DNA of 64,000 bases from positions 399,501-463,500 of the forward strand of contig JAAOOA010000162.1 in NCBI GenBank assembly GCA_012861695.1. Reading direction: 5' to 3'. Shown here piece after piece: positions 1 through 29,300 of this stretch (position 1 is its first letter; the number at the start of each line of letters is the position of its first letter). The notes under the pieces were generated by a model that was not told the origin of the DNA, ran no database searches, and was given only the letters and a program-made list of their open reading frames with translations. The position numbers and the translations under genes were made by a program. The stretch comes from Trematomus loennbergii. Its lineage: Eukaryota; Chordata; Actinopteri; Perciformes; Nototheniidae.

Positions 1-329
1 ACGTGCAATGCTACATTTGGTGGAGTTTAAAGAAAATCAACTGAGCTATAGAAATGGTGGCTTTAAGAAGAAAAAATAATGACATTATACCCTGAAACAT
101 GGCAACAGTGGAAAGGTATACTCAATAAAGAAGGGCTAAAGAAAGTACAAAAAACTAGTTTGTGTTGTTTCATTCTTTCTCAGTGCTTTTCCACAGTGAA
201 AGCATTGCGTGTTATCTGTGCTGTAAGATGAACATTGGAAAATTGGAATAAAGTTATTACTTTCAGGAGGGATATTGTTTGTCGGGTGCATTCGAAAAGG
301 CTCTTTGTACAGTGGTTTGAAATGGCAGG

Positions 330-668
330 TAGGGTGACCAGGTGCCAGAAAGCCACAAGTGGGACAGAGAGTATGTTTGTGTGGGACAATGTGGGACATG
401 TAAATGTGATGTTGACGCATGAACTGTCAACGGGGGGGGGGTACACTGTGGACCTCTGTCGCCTGTCAGCGCAACTTACATAATGCCGTTTAAAACATAT
501 AATAATGGGCGTGCCGGCCGTCAGCGAACCGAGCCGGCCTTTCTCCGCAGAAAAGCGTTTGGCCAATCAAAATGAAATATGCGGGACATCGTCTCAATTT
601 GCGGGACGCACCAAAAGTCGTGAAAATGCTGTGCAGTCCCGCGCAAAGCGGGACATCTGGTCACCCTA
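330..668. mobile_element. hAT-type MITE with perfect 8-bp target-site duplication
   Basis: The termini are TAGGGTGACCAG and its reverse complement CTGGTCACCCTA. Both ends are flanked by the same 8 bp, ATGGCAGG (322-329 and 669-676), which is the duplication length of hAT elements. The interior is only about 340 bp with no transposase, so it is a non-autonomous element. Confidence 0.85.
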
Positions 669-1091
669 ATGGCAGGACGTATTTGTATGTCTTGTATTGT
701 GTATCTTTCTTTCTGTTCGTATTGTGTAAGAAAAAATAATTTCAACTACATTCACATCTCGCTTGTTTTTCTTTTGCACAGCCTCGTCTCTATCAAACCC
801 CGTGAAGTATGTAACACACACTGCCAAAACTAACAGAGAGCTGGATGTATGGGAGGGTTACCTCATGATATGACAACAAAACATGTTTGACATACTGTAT
901 GTATAAAACGTGTTTTTCAACTCACGTGAAACTGAAGTCAGTCTGCAGATGCCGAACACTAAGATGGCACCATGACGCAGCATGAGGGTATATTTATCTG
1001 AAATGTAGATATGTCACAAGCGTGTAGTACACCTACTATATGTTTGCATATACTGTATGTGCAGAGCATGGCTAGCAATGACCCAATACAT

Positions 1092-1092
<1 letters not shown>

Positions 1093-1180
<88 letters not shown>
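1093..1180. repeat. (CA)n microsatellite
   Basis: An uninterrupted CA dinucleotide run of about 44 units. Confidence 0.98.
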
Positions 1181-1183
<3 letters not shown>

Positions 1184-4100
1184 GGAGCATATCGGTAAGC
1201 GGTTGTTACTTAGATATCAGAATGACAAATGTACTTTGCACATCGGATAAGACTGCATGTAAGCAAGGAACAATTTGTAAATGGTAAATGGATGGATTTA
1301 TATGGCGCTTTATCCTGCCTTTACAACTCAAAGCTTTTCAATTTACATTTCACCACAAGTCATCATTCAACCATTCACAACCCATTATTTCTAAACAAAC
1401 TAATAATAAGTAATTGTATTTATGAAACTAAGGTGCAAAACACTCGTGCTGCTAATCTGCAACAAAATAAATCCAACATGAGATCTTTCATATCTCAATG
1501 AAATCAGTCTCATTTGTGAATCTTAAAGAAACCATGATAGGCTACCTTAAGTTATCAGGTAAACTAACATGGAGTTAAAGTAAGATAAGGTAAGGTACGT
1601 TTATTTATACGGCACATTTCAGACACAAAGTCAATTCAAAGTGAGAAAGTAATAAAGAATCAACATTGAAAATACAATAGATCAAAGGTATTTAAGATGT
1701 TACGAGGTATAATAGTAGATAGTACCATCTTTTAATGAACTCAGGAGTAGCAAGTAGTTTGAAAAGGAGTGATCAGGTAATCAGGTAAATGAGAATGAAA
1801 GCAAGAGCAACCCAGTTGAAAGAATTGTTTGACCTCAGAGCATCTGTTGCTGTGTTCCCTGTGTTCTCGTGGATGGAAGAGCACACAGAGTCCTGACATG
1901 ATATGCATTTATACAGAACACACACGTGCATATTTTCGTGTGTGTGCAGGCTGAGATGTACATCGAGTTCCCCCCCCCCCCTCTCAGTATTATTCCGGTA
2001 CGTTGCTACATAAGGGCGTTTGCTGCACATGCGTGTTGATGGATGCGTCTGCGTGTTCTGGGAGGAATGCAGCCTGAATGAGTCCTGTGTTTCAGACCCA
2101 GAGACAGCTGGTCTGCTGCTGAGAGGGAGACGCTGAGCACGCTGCACTGACCCCAGATCAGCAACACTTTCTCAACTGGTGTCCCAACTCAGAGAAAATA
2201 AAGGTTTCATCACAGTTTGATTTCAGCTGCTGCACACGCTGCGAGAGTCTGGTTCGAGGAGCTGAGAGGAGGAGGAGGAAATGTTCAATTCACATTTGTT
2301 TACATTTCACAACTTTCAATGCGTTTTTCACATTGTGTGATGTTTTATGGATCATTAAACCTGTAGGGCATTAGACACCAAGTCAAATTCCTCGTACGTG
2401 TGAACCTAATAAACCTGTTTCTGATTCTGATTTGCTTTGAAAAAAGCTCTACAAATAAAATGTATTATTAATGTTTTTGTATTATTATTCTTCTTCTTTT
2501 TTTACATTATTAATAATGCTATATTTCTAATAATATTATAAGGATAATAAAACATTTGTTGTGTTTTTATTTATTTTGATTTATATTAATATAATTTTTT
2601 AATATATATTTCTATTATAGTCGAAGTCAATATTAAGTATTAATATTAGTTTAATTAAATAATAAATATAATAATAATAATAATGATAATACAATTGATA
2701 TTACAACTAATAATTACATGTATTATTCTAAATCAAATACTGGGTAATTTACTGTTACAATTTCAATGAGCAAATTCATATAGGTAGTTGTGCAACCAGA
2801 CATTTAAAAAAAAAAAATCAGACCACCATTCATCAAGGGAGAAATATATTTGAGACAGTTGCTCCATTTTAGAATACATTTCAAAGATAAGATTAATAAA
2901 ATAGAATACAAATACTGATATAGACATAGGAAGTGAGATTGAGAGGACCATCAAAGATCATTTTTCGGGTCAAAAACAGAACATTTGGTGACTTTTCTCA
3001 CAATGTGAAGCATCCCTCTTGACCTCAGAGGACTCTGTCTGACTCCTCTTGGCTCAGGGTTTGGCCTTCGCTCTCTTTTCATCAGTCTGGCTGCTGTCTG
3101 AGCTCAGTGTCTTTGGCACACTCAGGATCACCGATCTGTCAGCAGACCTCCACCTCCATGAAGGCTTCACCCTTAACTTTATATTTACGGTATTACGTTA
3201 TGTTATATATCTTGGGGTTGCTCATTCCCTTAAAATGATTATTAATAATGTGGACGTGTGTGCTCAATCGGGTTTCTGGAGTGCTGACAAATATCCAAAC
3301 TGTGACATAAGAAACTGTTTGCTGCCTCGGTCAGAAAAACATCTGTTTGAACCATAGACTGAATAAAGGAGGAGACAGGTGATCCAGCTTCATGAGTCAC
3401 ATGCAGGCTCAGTAGAAATATCGTCCCCATCAGAGTGTCTCCACCCGTGGCTTGAGGAACACCTTTTCAAAAAAAAAATGAAATCTAATAAGCCCACTCA
3501 AATGGAGCGTCTCAGACCGAGGGTGAATACAGGTTTATTCAGACAGACAGTATGATCAGAATAATGTGTTTTTTTTTAACATTAGAGCATGTAACGATCT
3601 TCTTGTGGAATCCCAAAACACAAGTGTGAACATAAAATGGGCCTAAATGTCTCCTTTAAATGAATGACCAGACATTCCTCTAAATGTTTACAGAAAGATT
3701 CAAATATATTCTTAAGATATTGAGTTTTTTTAAATGGTACAGTCTCCATATCTGTATAGGAGAGTGTCTTACATCATTGTCTGTTTTCAGGTGTTTAAAA
3801 GGAACACTGCATATGTAAAAAATATATTTTAAAGCCTTAAAATAGGCCTAATGTGTAACCTAATGTGTTTTTTATCACATCAGGACTACATAACATTGTG
3901 GCCATTATTGGACTACGGTATTTTCAAAAGATGCTTGAAACAGGGAGGCCGACGAAAACTAATTCAGATCCCACATTTAGATTGATCTTCTCATCTGCCT
4001 CTCTTTCTGCATTTCTCTGCAGCTCTGATGCTCTGCAGGCCTTCTTCTCCTCCCTGCTGTTTCTCTTAGCTCCAGCTCTGTTGAAACACATCACGGATAT

Positions 4101-4625
4101 TGTCTCAGCTTTGTTTTCCCTCAGCTGTCAGAGGAAGCTCCTGGTGGATCCACCTGTGGAGCCCTCAGGTCTGGAGCCCTGCAGACGAACACATGAGAGG
4201 AGCTTTCTGCACATGAACGCAACACAAACCTCACAGCCTGCAGCGCCTCACCTTCACTGCCTCTGATTCAGAGTTTGAACTAATGGAGGTGATGACACTC
4301 GGCACAGGCTGTTGCTGAAAACCTGCTGAGTGGTATGATGAGAATGTGGGATGTCTGTGTGCTTCAGGACGTAGACTGGGCGCCGGCACCTGCTGTCAAC
4401 GCCTCACCTGACAAACCTGCACACGTTACACAACAACGATAGATGTATTACAGATAAACTCTGTGATTACCTCTCTTATTAATGTACTAAAACATATATA
4501 AAACATATATAAAGCTGGGGGGGACACCTCAGTGGGAAGACAGAAAAAATAAACATGCATTCCTCAAAGCCAGGAGGAATCTGGGTGAATTTTGTGACAC
4601 AGCACGGGGTTGACGCTGAGGATCA

Positions 4626-4627
<2 letters not shown>

Positions 4628-4705
<78 letters not shown>
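4628..4705. repeat. (GT)n microsatellite
   Basis: An uninterrupted GT dinucleotide run of about 39 units. Confidence 0.98.
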
Positions 4706-4706
<1 letters not shown>

Positions 4707-5090
4707 TGGATGTTTGCATTCCTTTTGCCTTGACCTCACTGTGGGCGCTTGAACACACATATACCTGTGTCATGCCGTGCCGATCTTCCTGTGTGCTCCT
4801 CTCTCGGTCAGGGTGACTGAAGCCGTTGTACATCTGGAGGACTTTCTGCAGCGCATGTCATGATGTTAACCCCAACACCCTCTCACCCACAACTCGTGTT
4901 CTCCTCTGTCTCCATTTTGTCACTAGTTTTGAAGGTCAGGCATTATGTAAAACTCACCTTTCAGAGCCTGTGCATTCACATTTGGGTGAAATCAAGTGTG
5001 AAATAAGATGTTTGTTTTTTTTAAAGCTGCCTTTGTATGCTGCCTACAAAGTGATTTAACAAGCCTTTTAAGAGCTGGCTCCCGTCACAT

Positions 5091-5290
5091 TACATTACAT
5101 TACATGTAATTGTTAGACGCTTTTATCCAAAGCGACTTACATACATTCAGTACTGTGGACAATCCCCACAGGAGCAATTTGGTTTGAAGTGTCTTGCCCA
5201 GGGACACAACGACATGCTGACTGCAGTGGGACTCGAACTTGCTGTCCCCTGATTCAAAGTCCAGCACACTACCCACTGAGCCACAGCCTC
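5091..5290 (-). mobile_element. tRNA-derived V-type SINE with 10-bp target-site duplication
   Basis: Read on the minus strand, it starts with a pol III A box (TGGCTCAGTGGGTAG) and a B box (AGTTCGAGTCCC). It continues with the central motif GTCCCTGGGCAAGACACTT typical of fish V-SINEs, then AAGTCGCTTTGGATAAAAGC and a short ATGTA-type tail. CCCGTCACAT flanks it on both sides (5081-5090 and 5291-5300), a perfect 10-bp target-site duplication that marks a retrotransposition event. Confidence 0.88.
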
Positions 5291-5300
5291 CCCGTCACAT

Positions 5301-7713
5301 GCATTTCCTTAAAAATACACCAAAAGTAAGGTATAAATTAATGTTTGCTTTGCAGTTGTTAAAGGACAGTCTTTAATCTATGAGTCATTTATGAGTTGAT
5401 TATATTTGTTTCAATATTTTTATTAATAACTGCAAAGTATAGTTATCAAATAAGTGAGGTGGAGTAAAAAGGACAATATTTCCCTGGAGTCCAAAGATGA
5501 AATAGCAGAAAATAGAGACACTCATGTAAAGTACAAGTACCTCAAAATTGTATTTAAGTACAGTACATCAGTAAATGTACTTTATTAAATAGTGTTTATT
5601 TATTTCAGCTGATTCTAAATCTGCACTCATTGTCAATCAATATTGTAATGAAATCCACGTAAAGAACCTGTTCTGGCTTCTATTAATGGTTACATACCAC
5701 CCTCTAGTGGACAAAAAGTAAAAGGACAGAAGAAAAATGTGTAGGATTTCACATTCATTAAAGTTCATGAACTGATATTAAGACTTGTGTTGATTTTATT
5801 TTTCCACGTGAAACAGCAAAATTGGGGAGAAAGGGATGTTGCTTATGAGCAAACAGACACATGCTGACATCTGCTTCATGCATCTGTTGTGAGGTCCTGT
5901 GAAAACCTGAAGACCACCTGTAACCTGTCAGACAATCTCTATATGTAACTGCCTTTACTTTTGTCTACAGGACAACAGAAGTAACATAAAGAGTTTTGCC
6001 AAAATTAGCCAAAAGAAGGAACAAACTGAACAGGAAAGGCTTCAAAGGCACTTTTAAGGGGGGATTTAATCAATATTACAGAAACAGAAGCATGAAAAGG
6101 TGTCAGGGTCTCCAAAGCCCAAATAATACACACAATTAGAAAATGAAATTCAACAGGGGCCCAAATAAAAAAAATGGTGTTACTTTTACATAAATCTATT
6201 CCTGGAGTAACTACTTTTGTGACAGTTTTGTGTGTATTGGAAACAGGTTTTGGGTTCTTTTTTGCTTTATGTTAGACCATTTCAAAAGAGGGCAAAAGGG
6301 CAGGTGCTCAAGCCCCCTGTGAGGCCTATCTGTGCACGTGTCTGCTAAACAGTCTCACGGATCTATCTAAAAGAAAAGAGGAAAAGGGTCAACGAACAGA
6401 AGATAACCAGCACAAGGCTTCCATGGAGTTATAAACACTGCAAATATATAGATATCAGAGCTGTTGTGAGGTGCTATCGAGAAAACTGATTTTCACCAGC
6501 AGCTGGACGCTCATATGCTACATTACAAAACAATGTAAAAGGCAGGAAAAAAGTTTTAAAGTGTATATACAGACAAAAAGAGGCACAGAGGAACATCTAT
6601 GGACGTTACACAGCATTTTATTGGTTTAAAGTTTATTCAAAGCATTGGATGTATCTGCAATTATAGTAAATGTATAAAATGTGCATGAAGTGTGCAGCAG
6701 AAGCACTCAACTATAAAAAAAAAATCACAGTTTAATACGTTTTTTTATGTGATTTAAAACGAAAAACATCCAATAGTTTCCGTCCTGCGTAGAGTACTTC
6801 TTCGGTAGTGTTCAAACATGAGTCATCATCATCATCATCATGACTCATAACCTGCAGTGTACCGAGGGAGGACAGCATTTGAGGGAATAAAGAACTATGT
6901 TTGCAGAAAAGGAACTTGGATCCGGTAATAGATAAGAAACAAGGAAGCTGGAGTATATCTGGAACTCATCGCTAAGCTAACACTGACATTCGCTGAACTC
7001 ATAACCTGAGGGGTCAGAGGTCACAGTGATACCGTGAGGCCAAGATCATTTTCTGTTGCAACACCCGAGAGATATTCTGCAAGGAGAGTTTTACGCAATG
7101 CTGTATGTGACATTGTCCTTGCCCCCCCCACCCCACTCCCACTGGGTTTTCCTTTGCAGCCTTTAACTTCTAACCTACTTTCTTCAGAGCAGGCTGGAGG
7201 TCTAAAAGTCATCTGAAACCCATCTGACCTCAAAGGACCTCCACGTTGAGAAACTCTCACCTTTGGAAAAGCAGTCTGTGGGCAAATGCTCGCTGTATGT
7301 TGGTAAATTCTAAGTAATCAAATCAAAGGGTTGTTTCATTATTACATTTAAGTTCAAATGAGACCACTTTTATGTGGATACAATCTATTATCAGTCAGCA
7401 ACAATTCTCCTCATTTTGGAAACCATGTTGAAACACTGCACACACTAGTCTGTGTTGGATATGGCATGTGTGTTATGTTGTGATCATGGATGTTGCCCTT
7501 CGTTTCTGTCATGTGATTGTGATGTGCTATATGTGACATGTATGTAGTAACGTGTGTTGTTTGCATTTTATTGTTCTCTTTTATCCTTTCGCCACTATCT
7601 ATCACTATATAATTGTCTTTCGTCCTTTCTTTATAACAAATGCTGTTGATATATTGTGATTTTTAGGGTGTCTATTATCATCTGGCCGGGGACAACAGCT
7701 GAAAATGAGCAAT
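5301..7713. other. Intergenic stretch downstream of safb, no supported gene
   Basis: AT-rich sequence with no exon chain on either strand. The open frames around 7021-7260 are short, overlap on opposite strands and match nothing I recognise. A paired AP-1 site is listed separately. Confidence 0.5.
6819..6847. promoter_or_regulatory. Two AP-1/TRE heptamers flanking an (ATC)n spacer
   Basis: TGAGTCA (6819-6825) and TGACTCA (6841-6847) sit about two helical turns apart, separated by ATC triplets. Each is a consensus AP-1 site. No gene can be assigned to it, so function is only a possibility. Confidence 0.35.
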
Positions 7714-8510
7714 AGGCGCGTTCACACCGGAGTACTTTTCCCACTTTAGTTCCGATATAGTTCCGAAATGTTGCGTTCACACCAAAAAAATCCAGAACTA
7801 GAACTTAGTTCATGAGAACCTTTCCACCCCCTTTTCAGTCCCTGCTAGAGAGCAGGTACTTTCATGGGAGAAAAGGGTTCCCATTTCTGATTGGCTGGGC
7901 GGATTGCAAACCACGCCCCGTAAAACTCCCAAAAAGTTTTGTGAAGCCGCCATTTTATTTTCCTCGCATTAGCATTATTAGCATTAGCCCAGCGCACAAA
8001 CGGAGAGAGAGACTAATTTATGGCAACACAAAATAAAACAAGGGAGCGGTGGAGATGAGGAGCCTAGTGGCGTAACTATCGACGGGGCAGCCGGAGCAAC
8101 GCACCGGGGGCCCCGAGCCGGCAAGGGGCCCATGCAAAAAACAAAAACAAAAATCCCCACAATGCTTTGCGCACGGACCAATTTCCCCAAATCTGTGGCG
8201 GAAGATGTAAGGCGGGGCCTCTCATATGACGCACACCTGCACACTTGCTAGCCTGTTCCACTCTTTGTTTTCCGAATGCCAGGAAATATTCTTGCCTCTC
8301 TTCTGAAGCAAGATGCTCGGCAGACATGTGCTACCAAGCGAGCGTACTCGCGATTGAGAAACACCCACAAAACCCAAAGCAGAAGAAGAAGTGACGTCAG
8401 CGGCTTCATTTGCCTAATCCTCCCCCAGGGACTTATTCCGGTGTGAACTAGATCTGCTTTAAGAGTTCTGATGAACTAAGTACGGCAAAGTACTTGGTGT
8501 GAAAGCGCCT
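7714..8510. mobile_element. Non-autonomous TIR element, copy 1 of 2
   Basis: The left end AGGCGCGTTCACACCGGAG pairs with the right end GGTGTGAAAGCGCCT as an inverted repeat. Next to the left end lies GTTCCGATATAGTTCCG, and next to the right end GATGAACTAAGTACGGCAAA. A second copy with the same ends sits at 48774-49272. This copy is about 300 bp longer because of extra sequence around 8058-8330. No transposase frame is present, and no clear target-site duplication was found, so the superfamily is unassigned. Confidence 0.75.
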
Positions 8511-8741
8511 AGTGTTGGCTAAAGCTGCCCCATTTACTGTTTTTTGTGACAGTTGATTAATAAATAAACAAAAAAACTCATCACAAGTCATTGCTTCTCC
8601 TTTCGTCAGCTCAATATAAGTCTAGCATTACATCTATAACCCGTTTAAAGAGCCATTCATACTCTGCAATAATACTTGTATAAATAATAATGAGTAGGGA
8701 TGATTTGTTGAAGAAGCAACACTCCAAAAAGATGACAATCG

Positions 8742-8747
8742 TTTATT
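8742..8747 (-). terminator. safb: Candidate safb poly(A) signal
   Basis: AATAAA on the minus strand (TTTATT on plus) lies about 690 bases past the safb stop, giving a 3' UTR of ordinary length. A nearer AATAAA in a T-rich tract at about 9351-9356 is an alternative. Confidence 0.45.
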
Positions 8748-9430
8748 GATGAGAGCCAAGTTTACCCGGTGTATTTTTACACTCGTCACCAGCAGCTGGC
8801 AATAAAATGAACCCAACAGACAAAACTAAACATTATACTTTTATCCAAAAAAAAACATTTCTGTTACAGAAACAGTGGTGCGAGACATCGTCCATTGAAA
8901 TGTAGACTTTATAACAGATCTTAATCAATAGATTGTGATCATCATCCAACAGTCACACAAACCAAAGAACAAAAGAAAGCACGATTGAAAAATTCTGAAT
9001 GTGACTTTACTCTAAAAACAGCGAAACTTCACCAAACATCTGTGTTTAAAAAAAATAAAACGATGACCTTCAAGCTATGAACAAATTAATTTGCTCATTT
9101 AATGAAAATCTTCCACATTGCCTCGGACACAAACAGAGGTCCATCAACCCAGAGGTCTACAAAACGTCTGAATTCAGGACAATCTGCTTAAACAGCACGC
9201 AGACAGTGTCACACACACACACTTCAGGTTGGACTGGATGATAAATACAAGGCAGGCGAGCACGACATCACACAAAAAATAAGAGATAAAATTAAGTCTC
9301 CATGAAAAATTGCTTGGAATCGTGTCAAAAAAAGAATTCCTGATTATTTTTTTTATTTTTTTAAATGTACAAAACAAGAGCGTCACATGGTTCCAGGTGT
9401 GACCTCGTGAAACAGTCCCACTTTTTTACA

Positions 9431-25322
<15,892 letters not shown>

Positions 25323-25399
25323 CGTTTCGTCCGTGAAAATATCTCTCTCAAGGTTTAATTAATCCCTTTTTTGATACACTTTATTTCCTGGTGCTGCAG

Positions 25400-26030
25400 A
25401 ACGAATGGAAGCAGCTTGCTATACAAAACTACTGCAAAATGGTGGCCGTGGTGAGCCATTTCAATACGGCGCATGCGCAGTGCAGTTAGAGTGCAGCGAT
25501 ATCATACATGTGGTTTCAGAAAGAGGGAAACAAGCAATATGCAGAGATAGTATAGTGGTATATCATGATGACTGCAACTTTTTAGATGCTGAATTGAAAC
25601 GACTTTTCTCTGTACATGCTATATGCTAGGACTAGGATTTTCAGGACTGTCTATCTACAAAAATTAAAGGACAAAAAGAGGGGCTTCATATTGAAGAACT
25701 TGATACTAAATTAAACTTATTTTTGTCTGATTTAGAAGTGCTGAATTGAAAGGAAAACATGCTAAGTCTCGTCTCAGAGGTCATGAAGAACTGAAATTAG
25801 GTGATGACCCCTAAAGCAATTTAGGACGACTACAGACTTATTAGTAATATTAACGGCTTTCATTGATTTTCTTACTCTTCATTTATGTTCTTATATTATT
25901 ATTACAAATGATACAAGTCATTTTCTTTATCTAGTTGTATGTTAAGAGTTGTTTATTGTTGTTATAGTACCTATGAATGAATCATCTTCTATTGAAATAA
26001 ACATACAGTGATGGCAATAAAGTCTTTTTG
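25400..26030 (+). other. Possible divergent transcript between safb and malt1
   Basis: This segment faces away from safb and starts at its promoter region. It ends at two plus-strand AATAAA signals (about 25997 and 26019) before the malt1 3' end. It contains a 74-codon frame (25405-25629) with no recognised family. An upstream antisense RNA is plausible but unproved; the segment could equally be untranscribed spacer. Confidence 0.25.
25469..25478. promoter_or_regulatory. safb: NRF1-like palindrome upstream of safb
   Basis: GCGCATGCGC is the core NRF1 consensus and lies 147 bp upstream of the safb start codon, close to a YY1-like AAAATGGTGGCC (about 25436). Both are usual for TATA-less housekeeping promoters. 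Confidence 0.6.
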
Positions 26031-26108
26031 GTGTGTAGAAATGCATGTGGGATGTAATAAAAGTTACAAAAAGCTAAATAAACACTTCACAATTCATCTT
26101 AAATATGG

Positions 26109-26118
26109 TTTATTTATT
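26109..26118 (-). terminator. malt1: Candidate malt1 poly(A) signals
   Basis: Overlapping AATAAATAAA on the minus strand lies about 265 bases past the malt1 stop codon at 26380-26382. Confidence 0.5.
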
Positions 26119-26379
26119 TCTTCTTACAAACAGAATACATATCAGACTCAATCTGCAGTGTATACTTTGTTAATGCATTATAATGTATCAAATTAATATA
26201 AAAAAATCTTTATAAAACATTTAAAAAACATAATGCATAGTTGGGGTGAACATAATAGCTATAGACTATTTAAAAAAACCTAACTTCCGTCAGAGGCTTT
26301 CCTCCCTATCTTTTCTCTTTGTGTGTTTTGTACTGCTGATTAACCATATGTAAAGGTTAAATCATAGCTTTCATAATGC

Positions 26380-29300
26380 TTAGTGAGAATGAAAGTTGTA
26401 CATGTCACTAAATTTGAAGTTTGTATCATTTATCTGGGTATGGGGCAAGCTTTTGCTGGCAACAAGAGGTTGAGGCGCGTCAAATAATTCATGACAGTCC
26501 GTCTCCTCTGGCACATTGGCACTTCTGGATGAAGCTGGAGTGGTGGAGGCCGTCTGTGTCTGATAGGACCAATCATTTGACGCTGAACCAACAGAGGTAA
26601 AGAAGGAGACCTCAGGAACGTCGAAGGAGTCGAGGCTGAAGGACGAGGAGGCAGAAGAGGTGCTCGGTGTTCGTGGCTCATGCAGGTTGAGTTTGGAGAC
26701 CAGAGGTTTGCCGACTGACACTGTTTGCCTCTCCTGAATTTCCTCATCCATGTTGGAATATGTGTACTGGAGGCAAACGGCGAATGTGAGCTCACGCTAT
26801 GGAGACAGTGAAGTGAGAAATGTGTTTTTAGCTTGAGCAAAAAAATATAAAAACGTCTGTTGGCTCTAAATTATCAAGTGTGTATATTTGCTGTTTATAT
26901 CCCATTCATTTGACAAATCCTACCTTGTTTTTATGTTTATCTTTGTCTATTTTCACTTAAGTGCTTCATTTAATTTCAAACCTTTATTTAACCAGGTGAA
27001 TCCCATTGAGATCATCGATCTCTTTTTCAAGGGAAACCTGCTGCAAGTAGGTTCCACATGAAGACGTACAAACATAAAACAACAGAAAAACAAAAAGGAC
27101 ATCATACAACATAGATACAGGGATTTACAATTGACATACCTAACGACATTTACAGGTACCAACAGTATTAGATTGCATAGCATCTATCCGAGCTTTAAAA
27201 ACATGTAGTGGAACCAAATTGCTCAGTTTCCATAGTTTTTGCAGACTTCATGCTGCATTTTCTGAACGTTTCAATACAATTAAAGCTTAGTATTTCTAAA
27301 ATGGATCACAACTGTCTATATTTGCTGCCATCTGGCCTCTTAAAAGTAAGAAATATCGCTTATAATGCAGACTTTGCCTAAATGATAAAATCACCAGGGG
27401 TTATCCCATTAATAACCCTCTGTAAAATCAATTTCCTGCAATGTTCATTAGTGACATTTTATAAACTAATATAAGATGTACCTAAACTGAGAGTATCACC
27501 CTCAGTCAGTACTTTTTTTGTCAGGTCGGGGAGGGATATTATGTGTTAAAGGTAGGGTAGGTAATTCACTTCAGAAACACTTTTTGTTATATTCCATGGA
27601 ATGCTCTTAACATCCCGATAGCAATGAATACATTAAATGCTTTGACAATAATAAATACATAAAAAATGTCATCTGTGGAAGCCGTGGCGCTGTAAAAAGC
27701 ACGACCAATCATCTGAGCCGGCCCGGCTAAAATAACTGGATGGCCTACCTGCCTGTCAGCCTTCCATCTGTGCACAAACTTATCTCGTGCCCTCATTGGT
27801 CATGTGCGCGTTCGTGTGTGTTGGAGGAGGGGCTCTGTAAGGAAGTCTGAAGGAAGGGGCAGATTTTTTTCCGGCTGTGTACTTTCAAATTCTAGCGCAC
27901 TCGAGCTGGTTTCTCCATTTACCTACCCTACCTTTAAATCTTTAGTTACTTGAGATTTTGGTTAGGTTCCCTGTATTTTGTGTGGATTTATACATAGATG
28001 AGTGGATACATATATATGTAGAGACATCTATGTTAAGTTGTTTCTATACCAAAAAAGACAATGATAGAAACATATATTGCTATGAATAGAAAAATAAATC
28101 AATTGAACATACTTAAATACTGTTAATTGTAGACTAGTTAAATATGTTTCAATGAAATATGGTGTAAAAAGCCTACTACTTATTTATATCCAGAGGGCAT
28201 ATTAACATTTTCCAAGTTTCTCCTAACAAGTGTCTGACCTTGAGTCTCTGCAGGCATCGGATGCGCGTGTAGAGACTGGGAACCTCTGGTGAAGGAAGAT
28301 TATCATTGATCAATAACAAACTGCCGGCTTCAAGAAGAGTCTCCTGGTTACTCTTCTTCAGATCAATGGCCACGTCCTGTAACACAGAATAAAGTCAGTA
28401 CAGAACAAATGTCTTAGGAGGGTTTAAAAATCTCAAATGTTCGTATGTAATAACTGCTGACAAACATCAGGGAAGTCTGTAAGATGAGCACAGCAGGAAA
28501 CTATTTCTTTGGGCTTCTCAAGTATCCGAGTGTAGATGACCATGATGTTGGAGAACTCTGCAGCAAACCCAAGCTGGACCTTCACTCCACAGTCAAACTC
28601 CAGACAACGGCTCTTTGGCAGGACTGAAGAGAGACATTTGAATTCAGTTATACTTTAATCAAGACATATATACACCTAAATGAATTAACCTACAAACATG
28701 AACAATTGTTCAAACTGATGAATCGAGTACCGTGAGCGACAACCCACTGCAGGTTTCGGGCTGAATGTGAAGCAGAGCATTCAGAGTCTTGAATCTGGTC
28801 GGTGAGTGAGCGTCGTTCAGACAGATTACTGCGCAGCTCCAGAGCCTGCCTCCCCTGTGTGATCTGACAACGACCCATGTCTGGACAAAGAAAATATATT
28901 ACAGTAAACAGAATGGACCAAAGATTGTTGGTGCAACAGGTGCGTTCAACAACCAGAGTGTTATGTGGTCCAATGTTTAACCCACAGAGGGCAGTACAGC
29001 AGCATTTATTTACTTTTATGAATCTGTGTTTGGCAAATTTCCAATTATTTCACAGATGTAGTTCCTCCACAGAGAAACTGTTACATTTAAGGTTTGTTCA
29101 AACTGAAAAAAGTGTTGTATGTCACCAGAGGAAGAAAAAAAAATCCGGCATGCGATGTTCATTAAATGTGCATGCTGAAAAAACAAATGTCAGGTGTAGA
29201 AATACTTTCCATGCACCACAGATACTGTAGATAGTGTTTCGCAGCAACATAGAGATCCCATGCTCCACATACCTTCACCCACTCTGTCTAGCATGACGGT

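Larger units (their letters stand above)
677..5080. other. Intergenic stretch without a supported gene
   Basis: No exon chain or recognisable protein domain was found on either strand. The stretch contains the CA and GT microsatellites listed separately, AT-rich sequence (2450-2760), and a LINE-like 3' tail near 2361-2435 ending in repeated GATTCTGAT. A 133-codon open stretch near 3865-4266 resembles no family I know and lacks splice or promoter support. Confidence 0.5.

Noticed and set aside
3865..4266. 133-codon frame with a Leu-rich start
   Set aside because: No family resemblance, no splice or promoter context, and repeat-rich surroundings.
6530..7260. Possible 3' UTR or exon of a gene to the left of safb
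   Set aside because: No exon chain could be built. Open frames overlap on both strands, and the region looks like spacer.
25560..25650. Box C/D snoRNA candidate (ATGATGA at about 25566, CTGA at about 25591)
   Set aside because: No terminal box D or closing stem at proper spacing, and it is not in an intron of a known host gene.
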